Positions 41,351 through 51,790 are shown, counted from the first letter of the stretch. The stretch is 64,000 nt of DNA from an uncultured Mediterranea sp. (GCA_945831575.1 CAMACX010000010.1:1-64000); one strand, 5' to 3'. Translations and numbers: made by a program. The notes: generated by a model not told the origin, from the letters alone.

Positions 41351-42304
41351 TTAATAGATGACCTTGGCCACCTCGCGGATGCTTTCCACGGCCCCCACGC
41401 TGTAGAAGTGGATGCTCGGCACGCCATGGGCTATCAGCTCCTTGCACTGCTGGATGCACCATTCGATACCCACCTGCTTCAGCTGCTCGTCGGTGGTACA
41501 CTTCAACACCTCGTCGGTCAGCTCCTTGGGCAGATCCACCTTGAAGGTCTTGGGGATGACGGTGAGTTGCGACAGCTTCTTGAAGGGCTTGATACCGGGG
41601 ATGATGGGCACGTAGATGCCTGCCGCGCGCGCCTTCTCCACAAACTCGAAGTACTTGCGGTTGTCGTAGAAGAGCTGGGTCACGGCATACTCCGCACCGG
41701 CCTCCACCTTCTTCTTGAGCCAGTAGAGGTCGCTCTCCATGTTGGGTGCCTCATCGTGCTTCTCGGGGTAGCAGGCCACGCCGTAGGTGAAGGGGGTCTT
41801 GGAAATCTTCATCTCCGATCCATCCACGAAGATGCCGCGGTTGAAGCGGTTGATTTGCTCCTCCAGCTCGATGGCATGGGTGTAGCCGCCGGGTTCGGGG
41901 GTGAAGATGTTCTCATGCTTGGCCTTGTCGCCGCGCAGCACGAGCAGGTCGGTGATGCCCAGGAATTGCAGGTCGAGCAGTACGTACTCCGTATCTTCGC
42001 GGTTGAACCCACTGCAGAGGATGTGGGGCACGGTGGTGATGCCGTAGCGGTTCTGGATGGCAGCGGCTACTGCCACGGTGCCCGGGCGGCGGCGCTGGCG
42101 GCTGCGCTGGAAGAGCCCGTTGCCCAGGTCCTTATAGACAAACTCGCTGCGGTGGGTGGTGATGTTGATGTATTTGGGGTCAAATTCGCGCAGTGTATCG
42201 ATGTCTTGATACACTTTCTCGATGCCCGTTCCCTTGATGGGGGGCAGTATCTCAAACGAGAAGGCGGTCTTCTCGGCGCTGTTAATCAGGTCTGTTACTC
42301 TCAT
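41351..42304 (-). CDS. metF: Methylenetetrahydrofolate reductase
   Basis: AFSFEILPPIKGTG, FVDGSEMKISKTPFTYGVACYPEKHDEAPN, VTQLFYDN, IPIIPGIKPF. Confidence 0.96.
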   Translation of the reverse strand: MRVTDLINSAEKTAFSFEILPPIKGTGIEKVYQDIDTLREFDPKYINITTHRSEFVYKDLGNGLFQRSRQRRRPGTVAVAAAIQNRYGITTVPHILCSGFNREDTEYVLLDLQFLGITDLLVLRGDKAKHENIFTPEPGGYTHAIELEEQINRFNRGIFVDGSEMKISKTPFTYGVACYPEKHDEAPNMESDLYWLKKKVEAGAEYAVTQLFYDNRKYFEFVEKARAAGIYVPIIPGIKPFKKLSQLTVIPKTFKVDLPKELTDEVLKCTTDEQLKQVGIEWCIQQCKELIAHGVPSIHFYSVGAVESIREVAKVIY

Positions 42305-42332
42305 TTTCTTGAGTTCTTGATGATAAATTGGG

Positions 42333-42340
42333 CAAATATA
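42333..42340 (-). promoter_or_regulatory. -7 element (TATATTTG on - strand) for metF
   Basis: caaatata on + strand, ~29 bp upstream of metF start. Confidence 0.45.
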
Positions 42341-42397
42341 CGAAAGTTTCTTGATTATCTCCGCTTTTTTTCCGCTCTTTCTGCTAAAAAATGTACG

Positions 42398-43243
42398 TCA
42401 GGGACGCGTGAAGCGCAGGGCGGCCCAGCGGTTGTTCTCGCGGTGATGCACATAGTGCAGGCCCAGTCGTTCGGCCTCGGCACGCAGCACGGGGATGTCC
42501 TCTACGTAGAATCCACTCATCAGCAGGGTGCCACCCGTGTTCATGCGGGCCACGTAGCTTGCCATGTCGGCCAGGAGGATATTGCGGTTGATGTTGGCTA
42601 TCACGTAGTCGAAGGGTCCCTTGTCAGCCAGGATGGAGGCATCGCCGTGATAGACGCTGATCTGGTCCATGCCGTTGAGGGCGATGTTGTCCAGCGAGTT
42701 ACGCACACACCAGTCGTCGATGTCGATGGCGGTGCAGGGGGCGGCTCCACGCATCCGGCCCAGGATGGCCAGAATGGCCGTGCCGCAACCCATGTCGAGC
42801 AGGGAGCGTCCCTGAAGGTCGCTGTCGAGCAGTTCGCCGAGGATCAGTCCCGTGGTCTCGTGGTGTCCCGTGCCGAATGCCATCTGCGGATTGATGATGA
42901 TGTCATACTCCACGCGCGGCGTGTCTTTGTGGAAGGTGCTGTGGATGCAGCAGCGGTCGCCGATGACGATGGGCTGGAAGAAGTGCTTTTCCCACTCCTC
43001 GTTCCAGTCGCGCTCTTCAGCCAGCTGGTGGGTGAAGGAGAGGCTCACGTCGGGCATGGGGAAATCTGCCAGAATGGCACGGACAGCATCCTCGTCGTGC
43101 TGCGAAGCCTGTACGTAGGCCTTGAGTTGTTGGCCTTCCACCACAAAGCTCTCAAAGCCCACTTCGCCCAGCAGGGCGCTCAGCAGGTCGGTGGCCGTCT
43201 CACTGAAAGGGGTGGCCTGGAGGGTATATTCGATGTATTGCAT
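42398..43243 (-). CDS. prmA: Ribosomal protein L11 methyltransferase
   Basis: INPQMAFGTGHHETTGLILGELL, LLDMGCGTAILAILGRMRGA, YVIANINRNILLADM. Confidence 0.95.
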   Translation of the reverse strand: MQYIEYTLQATPFSETATDLLSALLGEVGFESFVVEGQQLKAYVQASQHDEDAVRAILADFPMPDVSLSFTHQLAEERDWNEEWEKHFFQPIVIGDRCCIHSTFHKDTPRVEYDIIINPQMAFGTGHHETTGLILGELLDSDLQGRSLLDMGCGTAILAILGRMRGAAPCTAIDIDDWCVRNSLDNIALNGMDQISVYHGDASILADKGPFDYVIANINRNILLADMASYVARMNTGGTLLMSGFYVEDIPVLRAEAERLGLHYVHHRENNRWAALRFTRP

Positions 43244-43408
43244 AAGCTAAAAAATGGATAAAATAGGGTTTCCGCCCACAAAAGTAGTCGTTTTTAGGGA
43301 AATCCCTACTAATATTTAGGGAAAATCTCTCGTCAGTATGAAGAATTGGCCTTATCTTTGTCGTGCGAAAGATAGCATAACCATAGAAATAACTAAAAAA
43401 CAAACGAT

Positions 43409-44869
43409 ATGAAGAAGCTTTTAATGACTCTTTTGGCCGCATGTGCCTTGCCGATGATGCTGATGGCTCAGACGGCAGACGATGACCTCTACTACATTCC
43501 CTCCAAGAAGAAGGTAGAGAAGAAGGAAAGCCCTGTGCGCGTGGAGACTTCAGCTCCGGTGCGCGTGGAGACTTCGGGGCCTGTGCGCGTGGAGACTCCC
43601 ACAACGGTGGTCACCTCGACGCAGTCTCCGGCAGTGGTGGTGCGCGACAAGAAGAAGCGTACGCGCGATGTGGATGCCTACAACCGGCGCTACGACTCCA
43701 GCGACTACACCTTCTCCAGTGACAACGACACGCTCTACATTGATGAGCGTTCCGACAACGACCTCCGTGGTGAGTGGGTGAACGGATTTGACGGCTCGGT
43801 CGATGACTACGAGTATGCCACGCGCATCATCCGCTTCCGCAACCCGCGTTACGCCATCTCGGTGAGCAGCCCGATGTACTTCGACGTCGTCTATGGACTC
43901 AACTCCTGGGAGTGGAACGTCTATACGGACGGACTCTATGCCTACGCTTTCCCCACCTTCTCCAACCGGCTCTGGTGGGACTGGCGCTTCAACTCCTACG
44001 GTTGGGGATGGTATTCGCCTTACTACAGCTGGGGCTGGCACGACCCCTTCTTCAGCTGGAGCTGGCACTCGGGCTGGTACGGCTATGACTACTGGCATGG
44101 CTGGTATGGTCCGCACTACGCTTACCATCATCACCATCACTATCCGCATCCGGGCTGGGGACCGGCATGGGCTCCTGCACGCCCGTGGGGTGGTGCCTAT
44201 ACAGCCCGTCCTTCGGTAGGCTCGCGCTTCTCGGCCTCCTCGCGTGCCAATGGCTACCGTCCCGGTATGGCTGCCCGCCGCTCCGTGACCCGCACCGCTG
44301 GTACACAGACCACGCGCCGCGTGACGACCGGCTCGTCCACCCGTCAGACCAGCACGAGCACCCGCTCGCAGGGCAGCTCCTCTACGCGCCGTGTCGTGGG
44401 TACCCGTCAGGTGGAGTCGTCCAACCGCAACGGGGTCACCACCCGCACGGGCAACGCCTCTTCCAGTCGCCGTCAGACCTACACTCGTCCGAGCAGTACC
44501 CGCGTCACGGGAGCTACCGAGACCCAGCAGAGCGGATCGGTACGTCGCTCCTCGGCAGCAGGTTCTTCAACTCGCGCTACGGGCAGTACGGTAAGAAGTG
44601 GTGCCACTGGCAGCTCCACGCGGAGCTCAGCCACAGGCAGTCAGTCGCGTGCCACCTACAACCGTGGTTCAAGCACCTCTCCCCAGCGCCGTGAGCAGGG
44701 CACGGCAGCCACACGCTCTTCGCAGAGCAGCACGTCGAGCCGTAGCTACAACAGTGGTAGCTCCACGCGCAGCAGTGGCAGCAGCTTCAGCTCAGGCAGT
44801 TCCACTCGCAGCAGTGGTGGGGGTGCGGTCCGTTCATCAGGTGGCGGTGGTGGCAGCCGCAGACGGTGA
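43409..44869 (+). CDS. Secreted low-complexity protein (W/Y/H/G-rich core, S/T/R-rich tail)
   Basis: Signal peptide [21 protein letters not shown]; composition; TATCTTTG -7 at 43353-43360. Confidence 0.8.
   Translation: MKKLLMTLLAACALPMMLMAQTADDDLYYIPSKKKVEKKESPVRVETSAPVRVETSGPVRVETPTTVVTSTQSPAVVVRDKKKRTRDVDAYNRRYDSSDYTFSSDNDTLYIDERSDNDLRGEWVNGFDGSVDDYEYATRIIRFRNPRYAISVSSPMYFDVVYGLNSWEWNVYTDGLYAYAFPTFSNRLWWDWRFNSYGWGWYSPYYSWGWHDPFFSWSWHSGWYGYDYWHGWYGPHYAYHHHHHYPHPGWGPAWAPARPWGGAYTARPSVGSRFSASSRANGYRPGMAARRSVTRTAGTQTTRRVTTGSSTRQTSTSTRSQGSSSTRRVVGTRQVESSNRNGVTTRTGNASSSRRQTYTRPSSTRVTGATETQQSGSVRRSSAAGSSTRATGSTVRSGATGSSTRSSATGSQSRATYNRGSSTSPQRREQGTAATRSSQSSTSSRSYNSGSSTRSSGSSFSSGSSTRSSGGGAVRSSGGGGGSRRR
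43532..43603 (+). repeat. Intragenic 24-bp tandem repeat x3 (PVRVETSx)
   Basis: Three copies of c(c/t)(t/g)gtgcgcgtggagact... Confidence 0.85.
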
Positions 44870-44872
44870 TAA

Positions 44873-44914
44873 TTAGTGATTAGAGATTAGGGTTTAGTGA
44901 TTAGTGATTAGAAC
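44873..44914 (+). repeat. Heptamer array TTAGTGA-type (6 units)
   Basis: TTAGTGA TTAGAGA TTAGGGT TTAGTGA TTAGTGA TTAGAAC. Confidence 0.9.
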
Positions 44915-44931
44915 TAAAAACAATGTATGAT

Positions 44932-46494
44932 ATGAAGAAATTAATTTTTGCTCTGACGCTTTCCCTCGGTGTGATTGGGGCTGGAGCACAAACGGTATAT
45001 GATGCCATGAGCATCGCACAGAAGGACTTGAATGGTACGGCCCGCTTCGTGGGTATGGGTGGTGCTATGGGTGCCCTGGGTGGGGATATCACCACCATGG
45101 GAACCAACCCAGCCGGTATCGGTATCTATCGCAGTAACGATGTCTCCTTCACCATCGGTTACAACATGTACGGCACGCAGAGCAACTTCGATGGCAACAG
45201 CTTCGACAGCAACAAGTGCCGCTGGACGTTTGATCATGCCGGAATTGTCTATGCCATGAAGATTGGCAATCAGACCCCCCTGCGCTACGTCAACTTCGGC
45301 TTCGGCTACACCAAGAGTAAGTCGCTCTACCGCAATTTCACCATGAATGGCCTGATGGGTGCGCTGAACAATGACACCTATATCTCTCAGGTGCGCACCA
45401 TGGCGCAGCAGGCTCAGGAGAACGATGCCTATATCCGTACCGATTTTGATTCACCCCGTATCTGGGAGGACTATAATGCCGGTTGGCTGGGCGTGATGGG
45501 TGTGAAGGGTGCGCTGCTCGACGGTGACCTCAATGCCGTGGTGCCCGATGAGGTGGATGCCTTCTTCCAGAGCCGCGAACGCGGTGGCGTCGATCAATAC
45601 AACTTCAATATGGCATTCAACTTCAATGACCGCTTCTATCTTGGTGCGGCCATTGGAGCTTACGATGTGGATTACAAGAAGTACGCGCTTTACGATGAGG
45701 ATTATGGCAACGGTGAAGGCTACACGCTGGAGAGTTTCAACCGGATCTATGGCTCTGGTTTCGACGTGAAGCTGGGTATGATTGCCCGTCCTTTCGAGGA
45801 TTCACCTCTACGCATCGGATTGGCGGTACATACCCCTACCTGGTATCAACTGACCTACGAGACGGGTGCTGAACTCACCTCGGATGTATTCCTGGACAAT
45901 AATTCTGATGCTTCACGTCTCTCAGCCAGTACTTTCAGTGATTTGGGCGGTCCGATGGTGCGTGACTTCAAGCTGCAGACCCCTTGGGTGTTCAATGCTT
46001 CGCTGGGATATACCGTAGGCTCCATGTTGGCGTTGGGTGCCGAGTATGAGTATGAGGATTACTCTTCGATGAAGTTTAAGTACCCCGAAGGGGACGAGAT
46101 GGCTTGGGAAACGGGTGAGGCTGACCTCTGCCTGAAGGCTACACACACCCTGCGTCTCGGTATGGAGATGAAGCCCACCTCGCAATTTGCCCTGCGCGCT
46201 GGTTACAACTTCACCTCAGCGGCCTTCAACGACGATGCTGTCAAGGCACTTCCTGTCAACAGCATCAACACCGATACCGAGTTCAACAACACCAAGCAGC
46301 TCCAGACGGCTACCATCGGCCTGGGTTACCGCAGTAACATGTTCTATGCCGACTTGGCTTTCAAGTACAGCTGGCAGAAGTCCGACTTCTATCCTTTCTA
46401 CAACGAAGTAGGTAACGAGATAGTCACCTCCATGCCCACCAAGGTCGATAACAGCCGCACTCAGGTGCTCTTCACTCTGGGTATGAGATTCTGA
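44932..46494 (+). CDS. OmpP1/FadL-like outer-membrane beta-barrel protein
   Basis: Signal peptide; DLNGTARFVGMGGAMGALGGDITTMGTNPAGIGIYRSNDVSFTIGYN. Confidence 0.85.
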   Translation: MKKLIFALTLSLGVIGAGAQTVYDAMSIAQKDLNGTARFVGMGGAMGALGGDITTMGTNPAGIGIYRSNDVSFTIGYNMYGTQSNFDGNSFDSNKCRWTFDHAGIVYAMKIGNQTPLRYVNFGFGYTKSKSLYRNFTMNGLMGALNNDTYISQVRTMAQQAQENDAYIRTDFDSPRIWEDYNAGWLGVMGVKGALLDGDLNAVVPDEVDAFFQSRERGGVDQYNFNMAFNFNDRFYLGAAIGAYDVDYKKYALYDEDYGNGEGYTLESFNRIYGSGFDVKLGMIARPFEDSPLRIGLAVHTPTWYQLTYETGAELTSDVFLDNNSDASRLSASTFSDLGGPMVRDFKLQTPWVFNASLGYTVGSMLALGAEYEYEDYSSMKFKYPEGDEMAWETGEADLCLKATHTLRLGMEMKPTSQFALRAGYNFTSAAFNDDAVKALPVNSINTDTEFNNTKQLQTATIGLGYRSNMFYADLAFKYSWQKSDFYPFYNEVGNEIVTSMPTKVDNSRTQVLFTLGMRF

Positions 46495-46517
46495 TAGAGA
46501 CTTATTCATAGATACAT

Positions 46518-46564
46518 AGAGACTGCATCGCATAGATTACTTCTATGGTGCAGTCTCTTTTTTT
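46518..46564 (+). terminator. Terminator after FadL-like gene
   Basis: agagactgca..catagattacttctatg..tgcagtctctttttttt. Confidence 0.85.
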
Positions 46565-46580
46565 GTTGAGCAAGTAGGCT

Positions 46581-47129
46581 CTAATAGAGCAGCAATCCTG
46601 CTACGCCGCAGGCCAGAATCATGCCGATGGGGTTGAGCTTGAAGCGACGGGTACCTACGAAGGTGACGAGGAAGAGCAGGCAACTTACAGTGAAGGTGTA
46701 GAGGTCGTCAGTGGGTGAACCAAAGTTCTCCTTGTTCATCAGCACCAGGGCGGCTGAGGCCAGCAGTCCCACTACGGCAGGGCGCAGTCCCTTGAAGACC
46801 GCCTCAACCAGCGGGTGCTTCTGGTACTTGAGGAAGAATTTGCTGATGGTGAGCATCAGAATGAAGGAGGGAAGCACGACGGCAAAGGTGCCCACGATGG
46901 AACCCCACACGCTGCCTGTGGCTGTGAAGCCCACATAGGTGGCTGAGTTGATGCCGATAGGGCCAGGCGTCATCTGGCTGACCGCCACAATGTCCGTAAA
47001 TTCCTGTGGCGTGAGCCACCCGTAGCGGGTCACCACCTCGCCCTGTATCATCGAAAGCATGGCGTAGCCACCGCCAAAACCAAACAATCCAATCTTGAAA
47101 AACGTATAGAATAACTGGAGGTAAAGCAT
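46581..47129 (-). CDS. Chromate transporter, half-size (CHR family)
   Basis: FFKIGLFGFGGGYAMLSMIQGEVV...SQMTPGPIGINSATYVGF. Confidence 0.92.
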   Translation of the reverse strand: MLYLQLFYTFFKIGLFGFGGGYAMLSMIQGEVVTRYGWLTPQEFTDIVAVSQMTPGPIGINSATYVGFTATGSVWGSIVGTFAVVLPSFILMLTISKFFLKYQKHPLVEAVFKGLRPAVVGLLASAALVLMNKENFGSPTDDLYTFTVSCLLFLVTFVGTRRFKLNPIGMILACGVAGLLLY

Positions 47130-47135
47130 TTTTTT

Positions 47136-47163
47136 TTAGTGATTAGTGATTAGTGATTAGTGA
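47136..47163 (+). repeat. Heptamer array TTAGTGA x4
   Basis: Four perfect tandem TTAGTGA units followed by TTAGG. Confidence 0.95.
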
Positions 47164-47222
47164 TTAGGTTCCGCTCCTATACCTTGCAGCCCTGCTATTA
47201 CTTGTAGCTTGTAGCTATAAAA

Positions 47223-47774
47223 TTAATTTTTCGTTTTTAGTTTACCGTAGATGAACCCTCCTAGGCCGGCGGCTATGATAATCCAGATGGGGGAGAAGCC
47301 GAGCAACCAGATGAGCAAAGCGGAAATTACGGGAATCCATACCGTGGTACGGGTAATCTTGGCCGACTTGGCCATGCTGAATGTGGGGGCTGCAATCAAG
47401 GCCACTACGCCGGGACGGATGCCCTTGAAGATGCGCTCCACCACGGTATTGTCCTTGAACGTGTGGAAGAAGAGGGCGATGGAGAGGATGATCAGGAAGG
47501 AGGGGAGGATGGTACCGAAAGCGGTGACCAGACTGCCCCGCCAGCCGCGTAGGCGGTAGCCGATGAAGATGGAAATGTTCACGGCCAGGATGCCGGGCGA
47601 CGACTGCGCGATGGCCAGCAGATCGATAAAGTCCTCCTTAGCCAGCCAGTGGCGCTTAGTGACGATCTCGTTCTCTATCAAGGGAACCATGGCGTAGCCC
47701 CCTCCGAGAGTAAAGGCCCCCAATTTGAAGAAGATGGCAAACGATTGCCAGTAGATGTTATGTGTCAAGTTCAT
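47223..47774 (-). CDS. Chromate transporter, half-size (CHR family)
   Basis: FFKLGAFTLGGGYAMVPLIENEIV...AQSSPGILAVNISIFIGYRLRG. Confidence 0.92.
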   Translation of the reverse strand: MNLTHNIYWQSFAIFFKLGAFTLGGGYAMVPLIENEIVTKRHWLAKEDFIDLLAIAQSSPGILAVNISIFIGYRLRGWRGSLVTAFGTILPSFLIILSIALFFHTFKDNTVVERIFKGIRPGVVALIAAPTFSMAKSAKITRTTVWIPVISALLIWLLGFSPIWIIIAAGLGGFIYGKLKTKN

Positions 47775-50700
47775 TGCTTTTCTTGCGTTTTCGTTTCGTT
47801 GTTGATATGGGTTTGGGCATAGTGCGATGGGCTGCTGTGGTAGTAGCGCTTAAAGACTTCACGGAAGTATTTGGCATCGTTGAATCCTGTCAGTTCGGCT
47901 ATCTCGGTGATGGTGTGGCGTTGCTCCCGCAGCAGGCGGGCAGCCTCCTGGAGCCGGATGAGGCGCACATAGTCGGCTGGCGATTCGCCTGTCAAGGCCT
48001 TCAGTTTGTTATAGACGCTGGTGCGGCTCATGCAGAGCAGGGAGCAGAGGCGGTCGGTATTGAAGTCGGCATCGGCCATGTGCTCTACGGTGTAGCTTCT
48101 CACGGTCGTGATAAACTTCTCATCGAGCGGACTGGGAGCATTCGTGGGCGGCTTGTCGGTTTGGGATGGTACGCTACGCTCCTCACTGGTGTACCACTGC
48201 TTGAGTCGTTCGCGGTTGGCCAGTACGCTTGCTATCTTAGCCTTGAGTACGCCGAGGTGGAAGGGCTTGGTCAGGTAGTCATCGGCACCGCAGGCCAGCC
48301 CGCTAATCATCTCCTGTTCGTCGGCTAGGGCAGTCAGGAGGATGATGGGGATGTGTGATATGTTGAGGTCGTTCTTGATTCGCCGGCAGAGCGCATCACC
48401 GCGCAGCTCAGGCATCATGATGTCCGAGATGATGAGCTGTGGCAGCTTCTCCTTTATCTGCTGCAGCGCCTCGTTGCCGTCGGCACAGGAGGTGATGCGG
48501 TAGCTTTTTCCCAGTGTCTCGGTCAGGTAGTTGCGCAGTTCGTCATTGTCTTCTGCTATCAGCAGCAGGGGAATCTCTTCCTGATCGTGGTGCATGGAGT
48601 GCGGTGTATCTTGCAGGTGGCTTCCTGTTGCTATGGGAGTTGACTGTTGTATCTCAGAGCTGTCTGTCACTGTGCCTGTTGTAGTGGTCTGGATGGCTTT
48701 GCCGTAGGCCTGCTTTGACAAGGGGAAGGTGAGTTGCACGGTGGTGCCCTCTCCCTCCCTGCTGTTGAGTTGCAGCTTGCCTTTATGCAGCTTCACCAGT
48801 TTCTTCACCATGAGCAGGCCGATGCCGCTGCCCGTCACTTTGGCGTTGATGGCGTTGCTGGCCCGGAAGTGGGTACGGAAGAGCTTCCGTTGCTCGGCTG
48901 CGGGGATGCCGATGCCCGTGTCCGTTATGGTAACCATCCACTGCTTCTCCGTGGCGGTACACACTACCTCGATGCGTCCTCCTTCGGGGGTATATTTCAA
49001 GGCGTTTGAGAGGAGATTCTTCAGGATGGAGTCCATCTTCTCTTTATCTATCCATACGTTGCACTGCGCTGTTGGACAATCCAGCGTCAGGTGTTGATGG
49101 TGGCTTTCGGCGAAGGGACGGAATATCTCCAGTGTATCGGTGAGGTAGTTGCAGAGCGGGTAGCTGCTTACGCGCAGCTTTTCGCTGTAGGCATCCACGC
49201 GCTCAAAGCGAATCAGGTTGGTGGCGAGGTGGAGCAGGGCATTGACGTTGCGCAGGGCGGTCTGCATCCGGCGTTGGCCTGCTTCGCTGAGCGGCTCCTC
49301 TGCTTGCAGCTCTTCCAGCGGTGCCTTGATGAGGGTGAGCGGTGTACGGATGTCGTGGGCCGTGTTGATAAAGAACTGTATCTTCTCCCGGGAAATCTTC
49401 CTCTGCTTGCGCAGGTAGGCGTAGCGTAGGACCAGGCCGATGAGGGTCATGCCGAGCAGCAGGTAGAGCGCATAGGCCCATGGGGTGAGCCAGAAAGGTG
49501 GTTCGAGGATAATCTCCAGGCTACGTTCTTCGAGCACGACGCTGCGGTCCTCGTTGGAGATAGCCCGGATGCGGAGGGTGTAGCGCCCCGGAATGAGGTT
49601 GGTGATGCGGATGCGTCCGTTGCCATCGGGCTGTGTCCACTGGTTATAGAACCCCTCCAGCCGCCAGGAGTAGAGTACTTGCGAGGGGGCATCGTAGTTG
49701 ATGGAGGAGACCTTGAGGGAGAAAAAGTTCTGGTCGTGCTTGAGGCGCAGGGTGGGGGTGAGGTCCAGCTCATGGGTCAGCGGGGAATTGGCCTCGCCGC
49801 CGTTGACGTGCTGATAGAAGATTTCCAGGTCGCTGATGACCAGTTTGGAGGGTGAGGAGGGGGGCAGGGAGCGCTTGTGGTCGAACAGCAGCAATCCTTC
49901 GGTACCGCCCAGGACATAAGTGCCGTCACGGGTCAGGATGCCCGATGAGGCGTTGAAGTGGTCGGTGCTGAGACCCTGTTCGCGGGTCCAGTTGGTGAAC
50001 CGTCGGGTGGATGGGTCAAAGAGGGTGACTGCCCCTTCGGTGGCGAGCAGGAGCTGTTGGCCGTCATTGCAGATGAGGGTGTAGATGCTGTTGGAGATCA
50101 GGGCGCAGTTGTCGGTGTGGTAGTGGACCATCTCGCCGGTGGAGGGGGTGTAAATCAGCAGGCCGGCGCAGTTGGTGCCGATAAAGAGCTGCCCATCAGG
50201 ACTCTGGCAGAGGGAGTAGATGGAGCAAGAGGCCACAGGCAGTTTGATCTCCTGGATCTGATGGCTCCGCTTGTTGAGCAGGTAGAGGCCATGCGTCGTG
50301 CCCACCCAGAGCGACTCCTCATCGTGTTCAATCAGGATGGTGATACCGCTCAGCTCAGGGTAGAGTTGGATGGAGTGATGTTCCCTATCTACTGCCTTGA
50401 GGTTGTAGAGCCCACCCGACCAGATGATTCCCTCACGGTCCTTCAGGATGGTGCGGATGTATTTGTCGGGGCGTATGTCCAGTCCGCTGAAGCTGGAGGG
50501 GGTGAAGTTGCTTACCTCTCCCGTCTGCTTATGGATTTCAAAGAGTCCAGAACTGTAGCCTCCTACCCATACCACTCCAGGAGTCACTTCGCAGAGGGAG
50601 AGGAAGGTATGGCTGTTGACACCAGGTTGTGCCTTCTCTGCCCCTTCGCTGAGAAAGGTCCGCCAGGTTTGCCGTTTGCGGTTGTAGAGGCTTATCCCGT

Positions 50701-51790
50701 TGTTGGTTGCCATCCAGAGGTCGCCGTCACTGTCTTCGATGAGGCTGTTCACCTGGTCGTTGGTCAGTGACTGGTCGTTGCCGATGGCGTGTCTCAGCCA
50801 GGTGAACGGGGCCTGACGCAGGTCGCAGATGGTCACACCGATGGGGTAGTTGGCCAGCCAGAGCCGTTGCGATTCGTCGATGTAGAGGTCGAGGATGTTG
50901 TTGCCGTTCATGGCGTTGGGACTCTGGTAGTCGGCCTTCAGGAAGGGGGTACACCGGTTGTCACGGGTATCCAGCCGATAGACTCCGACACCGTCGGTGG
51001 CGATGAAGAGGGTGTGGTCATCCCAGGCGCGGATGCGGTTGATGCTGATATCCACCAGCTCCTTCTCGATGTGGCTCCACTGCCGGTTGTTCAGGTCATA
51101 GCAGTAGAGCCCCCTTTGATAGGTGCCAATGTAGAGCTTGTCGGCGGGTTGGTGGTAATAGAGCTCGTTGACCTGCAGCAGGGTGGGAGGTTCTGCCTCT
51201 ATAGAGACCTTCAGCAGTTGTTCTCCCTGCCACCGCAGCAGCTTCACGCCGCTCTCTGTGCCGGCAAAGAAGGTGGAGTCGGTGTAGGCAGCAAGGTGGG
51301 TGATCTCCTCCTGAAGCGGATTGACGTAGGATGTAACCCGACTGGTGGCGATATCGAAGCGGAAGATGGTGGAGCGGCTGCAGAGCCAGATGCGGTTGTT
51401 GGCATCGAAGCATCCGCAAGTGATGGGCGACACATTGCCCAGGGAGAACATCAGCTTGAAGCGGTCGCTGTCGGGGCAGTAGCGGAAGAGCGTGCCTCGT
51501 TGGCTCACTTCCCAGATGCCTCCCTGATTGTCGCGCTCCAGCCGGCTCATCTCCATGGTGTTGCTCACGATGTGCTGGCCGTCGTAGAGCTGGTAGTGCT
51601 TCACCTCCTTACCGTCGTAGCGGTCGATGCCGTCGTGGGTAAGCAGCCAGATGTATCCCTTGGTGTCCTTCTGTATGGAGAATACACGCCGGCTGCTCAG
51701 TCCCTCCTCTACGCTGAGGTAGCGGAAGGTCTGTGCCTGCCCTGTTAGGGCGAGGAACAGCAGGAGTAGGCTGGTCAGTATCTTCTTCAT
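47771..51790 (-). CDS. Hybrid two-component system protein (HTCS): Reg_prop propeller, Y_Y_Y, histidine kinase, receiver, AraC HTH
   Basis: LSVEEGLSSRRVFSIQKDTKGYIWLLTHDGIDRYDG; INTAHDIRTPLTLIKAPLEEL; LLIAEDNDELRNYL..PQLIISDIMMPELRGD; C-terminal AraC HTH. Confidence 0.95.
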   Translation of the reverse strand: MKKILTSLLLLFLALTGQAQTFRYLSVEEGLSSRRVFSIQKDTKGYIWLLTHDGIDRYDGKEVKHYQLYDGQHIVSNTMEMSRLERDNQGGIWEVSQRGTLFRYCPDSDRFKLMFSLGNVSPITCGCFDANNRIWLCSRSTIFRFDIATSRVTSYVNPLQEEITHLAAYTDSTFFAGTESGVKLLRWQGEQLLKVSIEAEPPTLLQVNELYYHQPADKLYIGTYQRGLYCYDLNNRQWSHIEKELVDISINRIRAWDDHTLFIATDGVGVYRLDTRDNRCTPFLKADYQSPNAMNGNNILDLYIDESQRLWLANYPIGVTICDLRQAPFTWLRHAIGNDQSLTNDQVNSLIEDSDGDLWMATNNGISLYNRKRQTWRTFLSEGAEKAQPGVNSHTFLSLCEVTPGVVWVGGYSSGLFEIHKQTGEVSNFTPSSFSGLDIRPDKYIRTILKDREGIIWSGGLYNLKAVDREHHSIQLYPELSGITILIEHDEESLWVGTTHGLYLLNKRSHQIQEIKLPVASCSIYSLCQSPDGQLFIGTNCAGLLIYTPSTGEMVHYHTDNCALISNSIYTLICNDGQQLLLATEGAVTLFDPSTRRFTNWTREQGLSTDHFNASSGILTRDGTYVLGGTEGLLLFDHKRSLPPSSPSKLVISDLEIFYQHVNGGEANSPLTHELDLTPTLRLKHDQNFFSLKVSSINYDAPSQVLYSWRLEGFYNQWTQPDGNGRIRITNLIPGRYTLRIRAISNEDRSVVLEERSLEIILEPPFWLTPWAYALYLLLGMTLIGLVLRYAYLRKQRKISREKIQFFINTAHDIRTPLTLIKAPLEELQAEEPLSEAGQRRMQTALRNVNALLHLATNLIRFERVDAYSEKLRVSSYPLCNYLTDTLEIFRPFAESHHQHLTLDCPTAQCNVWIDKEKMDSILKNLLSNALKYTPEGGRIEVVCTATEKQWMVTITDTGIGIPAAEQRKLFRTHFRASNAINAKVTGSGIGLLMVKKLVKLHKGKLQLNSREGEGTTVQLTFPLSKQAYGKAIQTTTTGTVTDSSEIQQSTPIATGSHLQDTPHSMHHDQEEIPLLLIAEDNDELRNYLTETLGKSYRITSCADGNEALQQIKEKLPQLIISDIMMPELRGDALCRRIKNDLNISHIPIILLTALADEQEMISGLACGADDYLTKPFHLGVLKAKIASVLANRERLKQWYTSEERSVPSQTDKPPTNAPSPLDEKFITTVRSYTVEHMADADFNTDRLCSLLCMSRTSVYNKLKALTGESPADYVRLIRLQEAARLLREQRHTITEIAELTGFNDAKYFREVFKRYYHSSPSHYAQTHINNETKTQEKQ

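Noticed and set aside
41408-43261. 617-aa plus-strand ORF antisense to metF and prmA
   Set aside because: Spans two certain opposite-strand genes and their promoter; no domain signature
46581-47774. Frameshifted full-length chromate transporter
   Set aside because: Both halves have their own starts and complete N-terminal motifs; paired half-size CHR genes are a known arrangement
47771-51790. Polysaccharide utilisation locus
   Set aside because: An HTCS is present but no SusC/SusD or carbohydrate-active enzyme genes lie next to it
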